Positions 26,943 to 35,686 of a stretch of 64,000 bases of DNA are shown in pieces. Each line of letters begins with the position of its first letter. Positions within the stretch are counted from its first letter, which is position 1. This stretch comes from Clostridiales bacterium UBA6114. Lineage in GTDB: Bacteria > Bacillota > Clostridia > Oscillospirales > Butyricicoccaceae. The translations under genes were made by a program, and so were the position numbers. The DNA is taken from contig DIWE01000005.1 of the NCBI GenBank assembly GCA_002423435.1, forward strand, positions 58,126 to 122,125, written 5' to 3'. The notes under the pieces were generated by a model. That model ran no database searches and was not told where the DNA came from. It saw only the letters and a list, made by a program, of their open reading frames with translations.

Positions 26943-28058
26943 ATGAAATTCGGAAAAATAGAATCCCCATGGCTTGAAACAATAATCATGGTTTCGTCGA
27001 TCGTATTGTCGTATTTCGGATTGGGAATTTTGTCGATGGTGCCGCAAACGCCTGAGAAGGGCGAAATGGCGACGTCGGTGATTACGCTCATATTGCTGGC
27101 GTTTTTTATGATCAGCGTGGCGATTGCAATGGTGTCCGTTATCGCCGGTATCGGCGGGGGAGTGATCTTTACGCCGATCATGCTCGCGTTCACAAACGTC
27201 GACAGCGTGGTGGTGCGCGGCACGGGCCTGATCGTCGCCATGTTCTCAGGGCTTATCTCCACCGGTATCTTTATTAAAAAAGGCATCGGCAACTACCGCC
27301 TGTGCCTCGTGCTCACACTGAGCCAGGGTTTTGGGGCGCTTTTCGGCGCTACGCTTGCCATCGCCGTGGCGAACAACACCGGTGTTCTGGGCGAGGGGCT
27401 CATGCGCACGGCGCTTGGGGCGATCCTCGTTTTGATCTCGATCTATTTTCTCGTCGGCGGCAAAAAGATGGAGTGGCCCGAGATAAAGCATGTCGGCAAG
27501 ATAACCGAATGGCTGAAATTCGGGGCAAGTTATTTCGAGGAGTCTGAAGGCAGGGTACTCACCTACAGGGCTACAAGGGCCCCGCTGGGAATCGGGCTTG
27601 TGTTTTTAGTGGGCGTGATCGGCGGGTTCTTCGGCATGGGCGGCGGCTGGGCCATTACCCCGTCGCTGAATATGGGCATGGGCATACCGCTTAAGCTCGC
27701 GGCCGCGAATTCCGGGGTAATCCTCGGAATCGGCAGCTGCGTGTCGATCTGGCCCTACATCTTTGCGGGAGGCGTTATCCCGTTCTTCGTGCTGCCCTGG
27801 CTTTCGGGTCAGGTCATCGGCGGGTTTGTCGGCTCGTACGTCCTCGCAAGGATCAAGGTCCACGTTGTAAGGCTGATCCTCATCGGCATTATGTTTTTTA
27901 CCAGCTTCGGGCTTATTACCAAGGGCTTTGAGCTGCTTGGATTTATGGGAAAGACTCCGCCGATCGTGCAGGTGGCGGTGTTCACCCTTGTCTTTATCGG
28001 AGTGATCATAGCAATCTACTACGATTACATAAGGAGGTTAAAGGGCAGTGAACGGTAA
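26943..28058 (+). CDS. TauE/SafE-family membrane anion exporter
   Basis: This polytopic membrane protein of 371 aa has eight or more hydrophobic segments. The TauE/SafE repeat pattern appears twice: AGIGGGVIFTPIMLAF in the N half and GGFFGMGGGWAITPSLN in the C half. Family members export sulfite, sulfoacetate or other organosulfur and carboxylate anions. Its position near two sulfatases and their maturase is suggestive, but sulfate itself is not a known substrate of the family. The stop lies inside the next gene's start region (11-nt overlap). Confidence 0.87.
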   Translation: MKFGKIESPWLETIIMVSSIVLSYFGLGILSMVPQTPEKGEMATSVITLILLAFFMISVAIAMVSVIAGIGGGVIFTPIMLAFTNVDSVVVRGTGLIVAMFSGLISTGIFIKKGIGNYRLCLVLTLSQGFGALFGATLAIAVANNTGVLGEGLMRTALGAILVLISIYFLVGGKKMEWPEIKHVGKITEWLKFGASYFEESEGRVLTYRATRAPLGIGLVFLVGVIGGFFGMGGGWAITPSLNMGMGIPLKLAAANSGVILGIGSCVSIWPYIFAGGVIPFFVLPWLSGQVIGGFVGSYVLARIKVHVVRLILIGIMFFTSFGLITKGFELLGFMGKTPPIVQVAVFTLVFIGVIIAIYYDYIRRLKGSER

Positions 28059-28512
28059 TGAGGCGATAACTTCCGAAATGACCCAAAGGCAGGCGATGGA
28101 GGCCATACCGAAAAGCCACAGGATCTACGCGGAAATCATCCACTGGCTTACGATAATCTCGTCGATCGCCGCGCTGTTTGTTCCGGTATTTATCCTGGTA
28201 AACCCGAAAAATAATATCTTAAACCCCAATCTGATCTTCGGGGCGATCTTCAACGGAGCCGCACCGGCCGAAATATGGAAGCTCTCCGAAACAGGGGCCT
28301 TTCCCGGCGCGCACTACTACCTGCAATACATCACAAAGCCGGACAGCTGGGCGATGCTTGCGGTAACCCTTGGGTGCAGCGTGGGACTATGGGCGGTAAT
28401 TCCGGCGGTCGTTTATCAGATATTCAAGGAAAAGGATTATTTCTGCGCGACAGCGGGAACTATCCTCGCCGCACTTATCTTTTTCTCGATGATCGGCGTG
28501 CTGAGCATGTAA
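28048..28512 (+). CDS. Small membrane protein coupled to the TauE/SafE exporter
   Basis: This 154-aa protein has three hydrophobic segments (about residues 30-52, 100-122 and 132-152). The start is GTG at 28048, with AAGGAGG ten bases upstream inside the exporter gene, which couples its translation to the exporter. Short membrane proteins such as DUF1634 often accompany TauE/SafE exporters, but this one is longer and I cannot confirm that family. It probably forms a complex with the exporter. Confidence 0.7.
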   Translation: MNGNEAITSEMTQRQAMEAIPKSHRIYAEIIHWLTIISSIAALFVPVFILVNPKNNILNPNLIFGAIFNGAAPAEIWKLSETGAFPGAHYYLQYITKPDSWAMLAVTLGCSVGLWAVIPAVVYQIFKEKDYFCATAGTILAALIFFSMIGVLSM

Positions 28513-28583
28513 GGATCAGGGGGTTATATTCGTTCGTTTAAAGACTTGCCGCGATGCGCCGCAATTGAACATGGGGAGAAATC

Positions 28584-28886
28584 ATGCTTAACAATTACTC
28601 GAAATATTCCGACAAGATGATACTGCGCGACCAGCTCGCGCTTGACCGAACCGTCCTCGCCAATGAGCGGACGCTGCTTTCCTACATACGCACGTTTATC
28701 GGGCTTGTCGCCGCCGGCGTGGGTATTGTAAAGCTGTTTGACGGCTCGGATATCTACACCGTTTTCGGTTACCTGTTTATCGTCGTCTCGCCGATTTTTC
28801 TTGTGGCAGGCATTCGGAGATATCTACGCATACATAGCAAACTTATGACACTGGATGATAAAACCGGGGCGCAGCAAACCAAATAA
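28584..28886 (+). CDS. DUF202/YidH-family small membrane protein
   Basis: This 100-aa protein has the DUF202 core: LALDRTVLANERTLLSYIRT before the first hydrophobic segment and a second segment at about residues 63-80. The function of the family is unknown. GGGGAG precedes the ATG. It ends the exporter operon. Confidence 0.85.
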   Translation: MLNNYSKYSDKMILRDQLALDRTVLANERTLLSYIRTFIGLVAAGVGIVKLFDGSDIYTVFGYLFIVVSPIFLVAGIRRYLRIHSKLMTLDDKTGAQQTK

Positions 28887-29240
28887 ACGGAAAATCATCC
28901 GGGGCACGCGAAGCGGAACTTATTTCAAGGCCTTTATCACGTCAATCCATGAGAAGGGGAATACTTATGCCGATAATTGATCAGAATCAGGGAGAACTAT
29001 ATCAAATAATCGTCAATATACGCTTGACCAAAAAATGATCAATCAACGATGATGGAGGACAGACGGCGATAAGCCGGATGTCCTCCCGCGCGTAAATCGG
29101 AGAAGTTCTTCCAAATAGGTATGAAGTTAAAAGCTGCCAATCCAATTGCGCGACGCCGAAAAAACCTTACCCAAATCGCGTTGCGTATGTTATTATATGA
29201 ACAGTTATGTCCAATAAGGGCCAATGAGGAGGGTGCGCCA
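28887..29240. other. Gap before the sulfatase-maturase gene
   Basis: This gap contains the small ORF at 28967 and a hairpin GGAGGACA/TGTCCTCC (29054-29061 and 29079-29086) with an inner GGC/GCC stem. No T-tract follows. A TATTAT near 29190 could be a -10, but no good -35 is seen. Confidence 0.4.
28967..29038 (+). CDS. Possible 23-residue small ORF
   Basis: ATG at 28967 has GAGAAGGGGA at a good distance upstream and encodes MPIIDQNQGELYQIIV and a few more residues before TGA. It has no recognised homology. It could be a leader peptide or a chance frame in the gap before the maturase. Confidence 0.28.
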   Translation: MPIIDQNQGELYQIIVNIRLTKK

Positions 29241-30365
29241 TTGCCGCCGATCAGCGTAATGATAAAGCCGGCCTCGGCTTCCTGCAATCTTCGCTGCGAA
29301 TACTGCTTTTACACGGACGAGATCCGGCACAGAGGGACGCCGAACTATGGAATCATGTCGAAAGACACAGCCGAAACCGTGGTGCGCAGATTCCTTACCG
29401 CGGCGGAGGGTTTCTGCACCTTCGCGTTCCAGGGCGGGGAGCCGACACTCGCGGGACTGGATTTTTTTAAGAATTTTGTTGAACTCGAAAAGAAGCATGC
29501 TGCACCGGGCGTCAGGGTGCAAAACGCGATCCAGACCAACGGCATGCTGATTGACGCCCAGTGGGCCCGATTCTTTTCCGAAAACGGGTTTCTTGTGGGG
29601 TTATCCCTTGACGGCAACAAGGAGACCCATGACCGATACCGTGTGCGGCCCGACGGAAAGGGAAGCTTTCAGACCGTTCTGCGCGCCTCGCAGCTTTTTG
29701 ACGCGCACCGGGTCGACTACAATATCCTCACTGTCGTTACGGCTGCGCTCGCGGATAAAATCGGAGCGGTTTTCGGCTTTTATAAAAAGCACGGGATGTA
29801 TTATCAGCAGTACATTCCCTGCATGGACCCTTTGGAAGGCGAGCGCGGCGTGGCGCAATATTCGCTGACGCCTGAAAAATATGAGGCTTTCCTGAAAACG
29901 CTTTTTGATCTTTGGTATGGAGAACTGAAACGCGGCAATTACATCTCGATCAGGTTTTTCGATAATCTCGTGCACATCCTGCGCGGCCGTCCGCCGGAGC
30001 AGTGCTCAATGCTTGGCAGATGCAGCGTCCAGTACCTGCTGGAAGCGGACGGAAGCGTTTTCCCCTGCGATTTTTACGCGATGGACGGCTTCCGGCTCGG
30101 CAACATTACGGTTGACGAAATTCCCGCTATCGACGCGCGAAGGAGAGAGATCCGCTTTATTGAAGATACCGTCCCCGTCCACTCCGAATGCGGCGCTTGC
30201 AAATGGTATCCGCTGTGCCGCAACGGATGCCGCCGCGACAGGCTGCCGGGACAAAACGGAGGGCCGGGAATCAATTACTACTGTAAGGCGTATCAGGGCT
30301 TTTTCGAGTACTCAATCGAACGATTCATGACGATAGACAGCCTTTTGGAACATTGTGAGAAGTAG
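29241..30365 (+). CDS. Anaerobic sulfatase-maturating enzyme (radical SAM, SPASM)
   Basis: This oxygen-independent enzyme uses S-adenosylmethionine and [4Fe-4S] clusters to oxidise the active-site Cys of sulfatases to formylglycine. The start is TTG at 29241: GAGGAGGG lies eight bases before it, and the protein then opens LPPISVMIKPASASCNLRCEYCFY, as in known maturases; the resulting 374 aa is the family length. The radical SAM triad is CNLRCEYC. The C-terminal half has the SPASM-type cysteines (CSMLGRC, FPCDFYA, CGACKWYPLCRNGC, YYC). Its targets are presumably the sulfatases at 14675 and 19664. A strong terminator follows. Confidence 0.92.
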   Translation: MPPISVMIKPASASCNLRCEYCFYTDEIRHRGTPNYGIMSKDTAETVVRRFLTAAEGFCTFAFQGGEPTLAGLDFFKNFVELEKKHAAPGVRVQNAIQTNGMLIDAQWARFFSENGFLVGLSLDGNKETHDRYRVRPDGKGSFQTVLRASQLFDAHRVDYNILTVVTAALADKIGAVFGFYKKHGMYYQQYIPCMDPLEGERGVAQYSLTPEKYEAFLKTLFDLWYGELKRGNYISIRFFDNLVHILRGRPPEQCSMLGRCSVQYLLEADGSVFPCDFYAMDGFRLGNITVDEIPAIDARRREIRFIEDTVPVHSECGACKWYPLCRNGCRRDRLPGQNGGPGINYYCKAYQGFFEYSIERFMTIDSLLEHCEK

Positions 30366-30432
30366 TACCCTGTTGCGCCTAATCCCTGCAAATCTACTCG
30401 CACTTTTTCCGCAATACCGCGCTGCAGCCCTT

Positions 30433-30483
30433 GGGGGTGTCCCGGAATATACATCCATGTATTCCGGGATACCCCCTTTTTTT
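30433..30483 (+). terminator. Strong terminator after the maturase gene
   Basis: A long stem (GGGGGTGTCCCGGAAT on the left, ATTCCGGGATACCCCC on the right, with extra pairing inside) is followed by seven T residues. It isolates the downstream glycan operon. Confidence 0.93.
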
Positions 30484-30627
30484 GCCCCGATATCACACAA
30501 TCCGCCGGGGGGTAATACTATGTTAATACAGCGGGAGCAAAGCTTTTGACGGCGGCGGGCGTATCGCAAGACGAGAGATACTCCCTGAAAAATGTGTAGC
30601 GGTTTTGCGGGGAGAGGGGTTTTAAAG

Positions 30628-31575
30628 TTGAAAATCAGTGTGATCATGCTGACATACAACCGCGAAAAGCTTGTCGCCGACGCCGTCCGGTCGATCCTTG
30701 ACCAAACCTTCGGGGATTTTGAATATATCATTGTCGATAACGGCTCCGACGACAAAAGCGGGCTGATCGTGGAGGAGTTTGCAAGGGCAGACGATAGGAT
30801 CAGGGTCGTCCACATCCCGAAAAGCAATATCGGGACGGGCAGGAATACGGGCCTTAAGTCGGCGCTCGGCGATTATATCGCCTTTGTCGATGACGACGAC
30901 ACCGCGTCCCCCGATATGCTGGAATTTCTCTTGAAGCTGGCCGATGGCTATGACGCGGACATCTCGATCTGCGGCTCGACAAAGAAGAAAGACGGCAGGA
31001 TCGTTAAAAACTACGTCTTTGACGACATCCTGGTGATGAACGCCGCCGAAGCCGTCGCGGAAATGTTAAAGCGCAAAAGGTACAACGTCGGCATGCCGAC
31101 GAAGCTCTTTCGGAGACATCTGTTCGACAATATCAGGTTTTTCGAATCGGGCCGTTACGACGACATCACGGTCGGCTACAGGCTGCTCGCGGGCGCGAAA
31201 AGGGTCGTGGCGCACGGCCTTCCGAAATACTGCATCTTAAGGCACGAGGGGAACAATTCGGCCTTTACGACCTATGATAAGCTGTTAAACCCCGGGCAGC
31301 TCAACGAATATTTGGACGCCTTCCGGGAACGGACGGAATACCTTAAGAGAGTGCTTCCCGAAATCGGGGACTTCGCGTGCTACAGCGAATGGTCCTATAT
31401 GATCTCGATGTGCAACAAGATCGTCCAAAATGATCTGGCGGACTGCCGGGAGCCGCTTGCCCGAATCAAAAAGGAGCTAACGGAGCACTACGGCGAGTTT
31501 TACCATTCCCCCTACATTGAGGAATTCGAGAAGGAATTCATGCGAAGATATATTGAGGCGCCGGGACATGTCTGA
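30628..31575 (+). CDS. Family 2 glycosyltransferase (GT-A fold)
   Basis: This enzyme transfers a sugar from a nucleotide donor onto a growing surface glycan. The N terminus (KISVIMLTYNREKLVADAV) and the DXD-type motif AFVDDDDTASPDML near residue 90 are typical of GT2 enzymes. I chose TTG at 30628 because GGAGAGGGG lies eight bases upstream and the protein then begins as the family does; the upstream ATG at 30592 lacks this. The product is 315 aa. The stop overlaps the next gene by 8 nt. It is first in a six-gene coupled operon. Confidence 0.87.
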   Translation: MKISVIMLTYNREKLVADAVRSILDQTFGDFEYIIVDNGSDDKSGLIVEEFARADDRIRVVHIPKSNIGTGRNTGLKSALGDYIAFVDDDDTASPDMLEFLLKLADGYDADISICGSTKKKDGRIVKNYVFDDILVMNAAEAVAEMLKRKRYNVGMPTKLFRRHLFDNIRFFESGRYDDITVGYRLLAGAKRVVAHGLPKYCILRHEGNNSAFTTYDKLLNPGQLNEYLDAFRERTEYLKRVLPEIGDFACYSEWSYMISMCNKIVQNDLADCREPLARIKKELTEHYGEFYHSPYIEEFEKEFMRRYIEAPGHV

Positions 31576-32188
31576 CGAGAACAAGCTGAGAGGATTTTAC
31601 TTTAACCGCCTGTGCGGGAATGTGACGCGGGAGAACGGGCGGCTCGTTCTTTATACAAACGCCGTCATGGACCTGCATCCGACGGCGAGGATAAACCTTC
31701 GCGGCGATTTTTTTGTAAATGCAAACCGCTTTGAAGGCTCCAAGGCCGAGGCGTATGTGAGGATGCATGAAAACGCGGTGCTCAATGTAAACGGGAGCTT
31801 TCAACTTTACTTCGGCTCGACGATCCAGGTGTTTACAGACGCGTACCTGTCCCTCGGAAGGGGCTATCTCAATTCGAATTCGGTGATCGCCTGCGCAAAG
31901 GACATCTCGATCGGCGACGGGGCCGCCATCGCAAGGGGCGTTTACATCTATGACGCCGACCACCATATGCTTCAGGATGAAAACGGCCGCGTATCGAACA
32001 CGCCCGCCCCCGTCAGAATCGGCGACCACGTCTGGATCGGCGCAAACGCGACGGTCTTAAAAGGCGTGAAGATCGGAAACGGCGCGGTGATCGCCGCCGG
32101 CGCGGTCGTGACAAGCGACGTGCCGCCGAACTGCCTCGCGGCGGGCGTGCCCGCCAGAGTGATCAGGAAAAATGTCCGCTGGAAGTGA
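31568..32188 (+). CDS. Left-handed beta-helix O-acetyltransferase
   Basis: This 206-aa hexapeptide-repeat acyltransferase probably acetylates a sugar of the surface glycan. The C-terminal part has the CatB/NodL-type pattern IGDHVWIGANATVLKGVKIG and ends GVPARVIRKN; the catalytic-type His is in DADHHM. ATG at 31568 overlaps the glycosyltransferase stop (ATGTCTGA), which decides the start against an upstream in-frame ATG at 31517. Confidence 0.88.
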   Translation: MSDENKLRGFYFNRLCGNVTRENGRLVLYTNAVMDLHPTARINLRGDFFVNANRFEGSKAEAYVRMHENAVLNVNGSFQLYFGSTIQVFTDAYLSLGRGYLNSNSVIACAKDISIGDGAAIARGVYIYDADHHMLQDENGRVSNTPAPVRIGDHVWIGANATVLKGVKIGNGAVIAAGAVVTSDVPPNCLAAGVPARVIRKNVRWK

Positions 32189-32192
32189 CGCT

Positions 32193-33302
32193 ATGCCCGA
32201 TCTGCCCAAAAAACAATGCACCGGCTGCTCGGCCTGCTTTGGTATCTGCCCGAACGGCAGCATCGGAATGATCGCCGACGGGGAGGGCTTTTTATATCCC
32301 GCCGTCGACCGCGCAAAGTGCGTCGGCTGCCGCCTCTGCGAGGACGTCTGCCCGGTGCTGAGAAAACCGGCCGCAAAAGACTGTCAGGGGACGCGCGTTT
32401 TTGCCGCGTGGTCCTTAGACGGCGAGGTGAGGCGCCGGAGCACGTCGGGCGGCATCTTTACGGAGCTTGCAAAGGCGGTGATCGGGCGGGGAGGCTATGT
32501 CGCGGGTGCCCGGTATGACGACGCGCACCTTGTCGGGCACCGCGTCATCGCCTCCGAGTGGGATATCCCGCTGCTTCGCCAGTCAAAATACGTCCAGAGC
32601 GATATGGGCGCCGTGTTCCGGGAGGTAAAAGAGCTTCTGGAGAAAGGAAGGCCTTTCCTGTTTGCCGGATGTCCCTGCCAGGTCGCGGGGCTTCTCGGCT
32701 TTCTGGGAAGAGATTACGACAATTTGCTGCTGTGCGATTTTATCTGCCGGGGAGTCAACTCCCCAAAGGCCTATAAAAAGTACCTCGAAAGCCTCGAAAA
32801 ACAGTACCGGTCGAAAATCAGAAGGGTCTGGTTCAAGAACAAAACGCTCGGCTGGAACCGTTTCGGCACCAGAATCGAGTTTGAAGACGGCACGGAATAC
32901 TTCGCCGACAGGGATACCGATCCGTTCATGCGCGGGTATTTAAACTATAACCTGTACCTGCGCCCATCCTGCTCGGATTGCTCCTTCAAGGGCTTTCCGA
33001 GGCATTCCGACATCACGCTCGCCGACTTTTGGGGGATAAGGCTCCGAGACGGCAGCGTGGACGAAGACGGGGGGACGTCGCTTGTCATGCTCCACACGCA
33101 AAAAGGCCGGGAGCTTTTTGAATCGATCCGGGAACGGATTTTTCAGGAGGAGCATACGCTCGGCGAGGCGCTGCCCTTTAACCAGTGCGCCGAGAGGTCG
33201 GTTTTGCCCGGGAAATACCGGGACCTCTTTTTCCGGGAGATCGACCGGAGCGATTTTTTTGAATTACTGCATCAAATTATGGAAAAGAGCGATGGAAAAT
33301 GA
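32193..33302 (+). CDS. FrhB/FdhB-like Fe-S protein of polysaccharide clusters
   Basis: This 369-aa protein begins with two ferredoxin motifs (CTGCSACFGICP and CVGCRLCEDVCP) followed by the coenzyme F420 hydrogenase beta-subunit domains (FAAWSLDGEVRRRSTSGGIF; FAGCPCQVAGL; CDFICRGVNSP; CSDCSFKG; DITLADFWG). Such proteins recur beside pyruvyl transferases in exopolysaccharide clusters, where their redox role is not established. It starts 4 nt after the acetyltransferase stop; an alternative ATG at 32172 would overlap it. The stop overlaps the next ATG (ATGA). Confidence 0.88.
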   Translation: MPDLPKKQCTGCSACFGICPNGSIGMIADGEGFLYPAVDRAKCVGCRLCEDVCPVLRKPAAKDCQGTRVFAAWSLDGEVRRRSTSGGIFTELAKAVIGRGGYVAGARYDDAHLVGHRVIASEWDIPLLRQSKYVQSDMGAVFREVKELLEKGRPFLFAGCPCQVAGLLGFLGRDYDNLLLCDFICRGVNSPKAYKKYLESLEKQYRSKIRRVWFKNKTLGWNRFGTRIEFEDGTEYFADRDTDPFMRGYLNYNLYLRPSCSDCSFKGFPRHSDITLADFWGIRLRDGSVDEDGGTSLVMLHTQKGRELFESIRERIFQEEHTLGEALPFNQCAERSVLPGKYRDLFFREIDRSDFFELLHQIMEKSDGK

Positions 33303-34108
33303 ATCAGACGCCGCAGGTGCACCTTTTGCGAAGCGGGCTTGTGATCACGCTTAGATGCACGCTTAAATGCAAGCTGTGCGGGGGGTATATCCCGTGTTAT
33401 AAAAATCCGCAGGACATTCCCTTTGACGAGGTCGCCCGGACCATCGACAGCTATTTTTCCGTTGTCGACACGGTGGGCGATTTCAGCCTGACCGGAGGGG
33501 AGCCCCTGTTAAACCCCGATCTGGGCAGGATCATTGAAAAGGCAATGGAGTACGGCGACCAGATCGGCGCGCTCCTGATCCTGACAAACGGAACTCTGCT
33601 GTTTCAGGAGGACACGCTTAAAATCCTGAAGAAACACAGGCACAAATGCCAGGTGACGATCAGCGATTACGGCAAGGTGTCCCCGAAGGCGTCCCTGCTC
33701 TCCGAAATTCTTAAAGAAAACGAAATTCCCTGCCGCGTGATAAACTACAGCGGCGAGAATTTGTTCTGCGACGGCTGGGTGGACTTCGGGGACCACACGC
33801 AAAAGCACTTCACCCAGGAGGAGATCGACGAGCAGGGCAGACGGTGCGCCGTCCGCAACAGGCACTGCAACTTCTACATCCTTCACGGCGAGCTGCACAG
33901 CTGCGGCCGCGCGTACAGGCGGATGGAGCTCGGCATTATTCCGAAAAACCGCAGCGAGTACGTCGATCTGCTGGACGGGAGCATCCCGAATGAGGAGAAA
34001 AGGGAAACGGTACTAAACATCTATCACTCGGTAAGCGCCACGTCGTGCGCTTACTGCAACGGGCTTTGCGCGGATTCCCCCCGCTTTCCGCCGGCGGAGC
34101 AGCTGTAA
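33299..34108 (+). CDS. Radical SAM protein of the glycan operon
   Basis: This 269-aa enzyme has the radical SAM triad CTLKCKLC near residue 20 and the GGEPLLNPD motif, then further cysteines (CAVRNRHCNFY, HSCGRAY, CAYCNGLC) resembling a SPASM/twitch-type auxiliary cluster. Its start overlaps the preceding stop by 4 nt. The role in the operon is unknown. Radical dehydrogenation or epimerisation of a sugar is plausible, and peptide modification is an alternative, although no precursor peptide gene was seen. Confidence 0.87.
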   Translation: MNQTPQVHLLRSGLVITLRCTLKCKLCGGYIPCYKNPQDIPFDEVARTIDSYFSVVDTVGDFSLTGGEPLLNPDLGRIIEKAMEYGDQIGALLILTNGTLLFQEDTLKILKKHRHKCQVTISDYGKVSPKASLLSEILKENEIPCRVINYSGENLFCDGWVDFGDHTQKHFTQEEIDEQGRRCAVRNRHCNFYILHGELHSCGRAYRRMELGIIPKNRSEYVDLLDGSIPNEEKRETVLNIYHSVSATSCAYCNGLCADSPRFPPAEQL

Positions 34109-34123
34109 GCTCGGGTGGGCGAT

Positions 34124-35686
34124 ATGCCGAAGGTGACGATATACACCCACGCGTACAATTCGGAGCAATATCTGCGAAGGTGCATCGAAAGCGTCCTTAA
34201 TCAGACCTTTGCCGATTTTGAATACATCCTGGTCGACAACGGCTCCGACGACCTAACCGGCGAGATCATCAATGAGTACGCTAAAAAGGACAAAAGGATC
34301 AAGCCCGTTCGTTTCGAGGAAAACCGGACGGGATTCTGGCCGGGGCTTATCAGGAAAATGGCAAAAGGGGAATACCTGGCGATGCTCGACTCGGACGACT
34401 GGCTCGAACCCGAATTCATCGAGACGCTTTTTGCGTTTGCCGAGCGGGAGGGCCTTGACGTCGCGGCGGGCGGCACCTGCTTTCATTTTCTCGAGACGGG
34501 CGCCGAAGGGTACAGAAAATCCGATCTCGAGCTTACGCTGGACAAAGACGAATTTCCCGGATATTTCGGGTTTCTCTATCAGTTTTTCCGCGCCGTCTGG
34601 GGCAAGCTTTATAAAATGTCCGTTTTCAGGGCTGCGGACGATTCCGATTATCATAAAATCGTCAAATCGGCGGAATACGGCGCCGATACCGTGTTCTGCC
34701 TGGACATTTTCAGGCGTTCGGAGAGAATCGGGGTCTCGGACAAGGTCCTCCACCACTATCTGGTCCGCCCGCGGTCGGTGTCGTATCAATATCGGGAAAA
34801 CCGCTTTTCTTCCGACGTTTTTCTGTTTCATAAGGGCGCGAGGCTCCTGTCCGGCTTCGGAGCGATCAGCACCAAAAACCGTCTGTTTTTATACGCGGTT
34901 TATGGGAATGCGGTCTTTGACACCATCAATGTCCTCCTAAAGGCGGAGCTTGCGCTCGACTACAAGCTTTGTGAAATCAAGAAGCTGCTGCGCGAGCCGC
35001 TGACGCGCGAGGCGCTCGAGGAGGCCGACGACGACACGGCGATAAAAAACGCCCGGAGGAGCCTTTTGAAATTTTTGATAAAGGCCGGGAGGCTGAACCC
35101 GGGAAAAGGGCCGATACCGGACCTTGTTTATGCGGACATCTGCCTCTTAAACGGGCATATCGCGCGGTATGTCCGCAAAAAAGACCTGCCGCACCACCTG
35201 AAAAACTGCGGTTTTCTGTTATCCGCGGTAAACGCAAAGCAGGATGAAATGTTTGACCTCGCGGTAGCGTCCGTAGACCGCAGGCCGATTTCCCGGCCGA
35301 TCTGGGCAGCCTTAAGAGGCGTTTTCAAAAAGGACCCCATTTTAAGCGCGATTGACGACAGAGGCTTTGCGACGCGCTATCCCGAGCTGATTTCGGATAT
35401 CTACGCCAAAAGGTATTCCCCGGCGCTTTCGAAAATCGTTAGGCTCCTGACGGGAAACGAGAGAATACCGTTTCAGGAGGACCTGATGCGCTTAAGCCTC
35501 GGGCTCTCGGATACGCTCGGAAATAAAGACGTGTGGATTTACGCAAAAAAGATCCTTACGCAGCTTTATATCCGGGAGCAAAGGCTCGCCGAGGCGCGCT
35601 CGGAGCTAGGCGAGCTGTTTGGCGTCTGCCCCGGCGACGCCGAGGCGCTGAAATTAAAAGGCTGGCTGGAGGCGGAGGATGGGTAA
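34124..35686 (+). CDS. Family 2 glycosyltransferase with long C-terminal extension
   Basis: This protein is 520 aa from the ATG at 34124, with GTG at 34115 as an alternative start. The N-terminal 250 residues are a GT2 domain (KVTIYTHAYNSEQYLRRCI; LAMLDSDDWLEPEF), similar to the first enzyme of the operon. The remaining about 250 residues are alpha-helical by composition and end in a possible TPR-like segment (TQLYIREQRLAEARSELGEL). The extension may bind partners or acceptor glycan. The stop overlaps the next gene by 8 nt. Confidence 0.86.
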   Translation: MPKVTIYTHAYNSEQYLRRCIESVLNQTFADFEYILVDNGSDDLTGEIINEYAKKDKRIKPVRFEENRTGFWPGLIRKMAKGEYLAMLDSDDWLEPEFIETLFAFAEREGLDVAAGGTCFHFLETGAEGYRKSDLELTLDKDEFPGYFGFLYQFFRAVWGKLYKMSVFRAADDSDYHKIVKSAEYGADTVFCLDIFRRSERIGVSDKVLHHYLVRPRSVSYQYRENRFSSDVFLFHKGARLLSGFGAISTKNRLFLYAVYGNAVFDTINVLLKAELALDYKLCEIKKLLREPLTREALEEADDDTAIKNARRSLLKFLIKAGRLNPGKGPIPDLVYADICLLNGHIARYVRKKDLPHHLKNCGFLLSAVNAKQDEMFDLAVASVDRRPISRPIWAALRGVFKKDPILSAIDDRGFATRYPELISDIYAKRYSPALSKIVRLLTGNERIPFQEDLMRLSLGLSDTLGNKDVWIYAKKILTQLYIREQRLAEARSELGELFGVCPGDAEALKLKGWLEAEDG

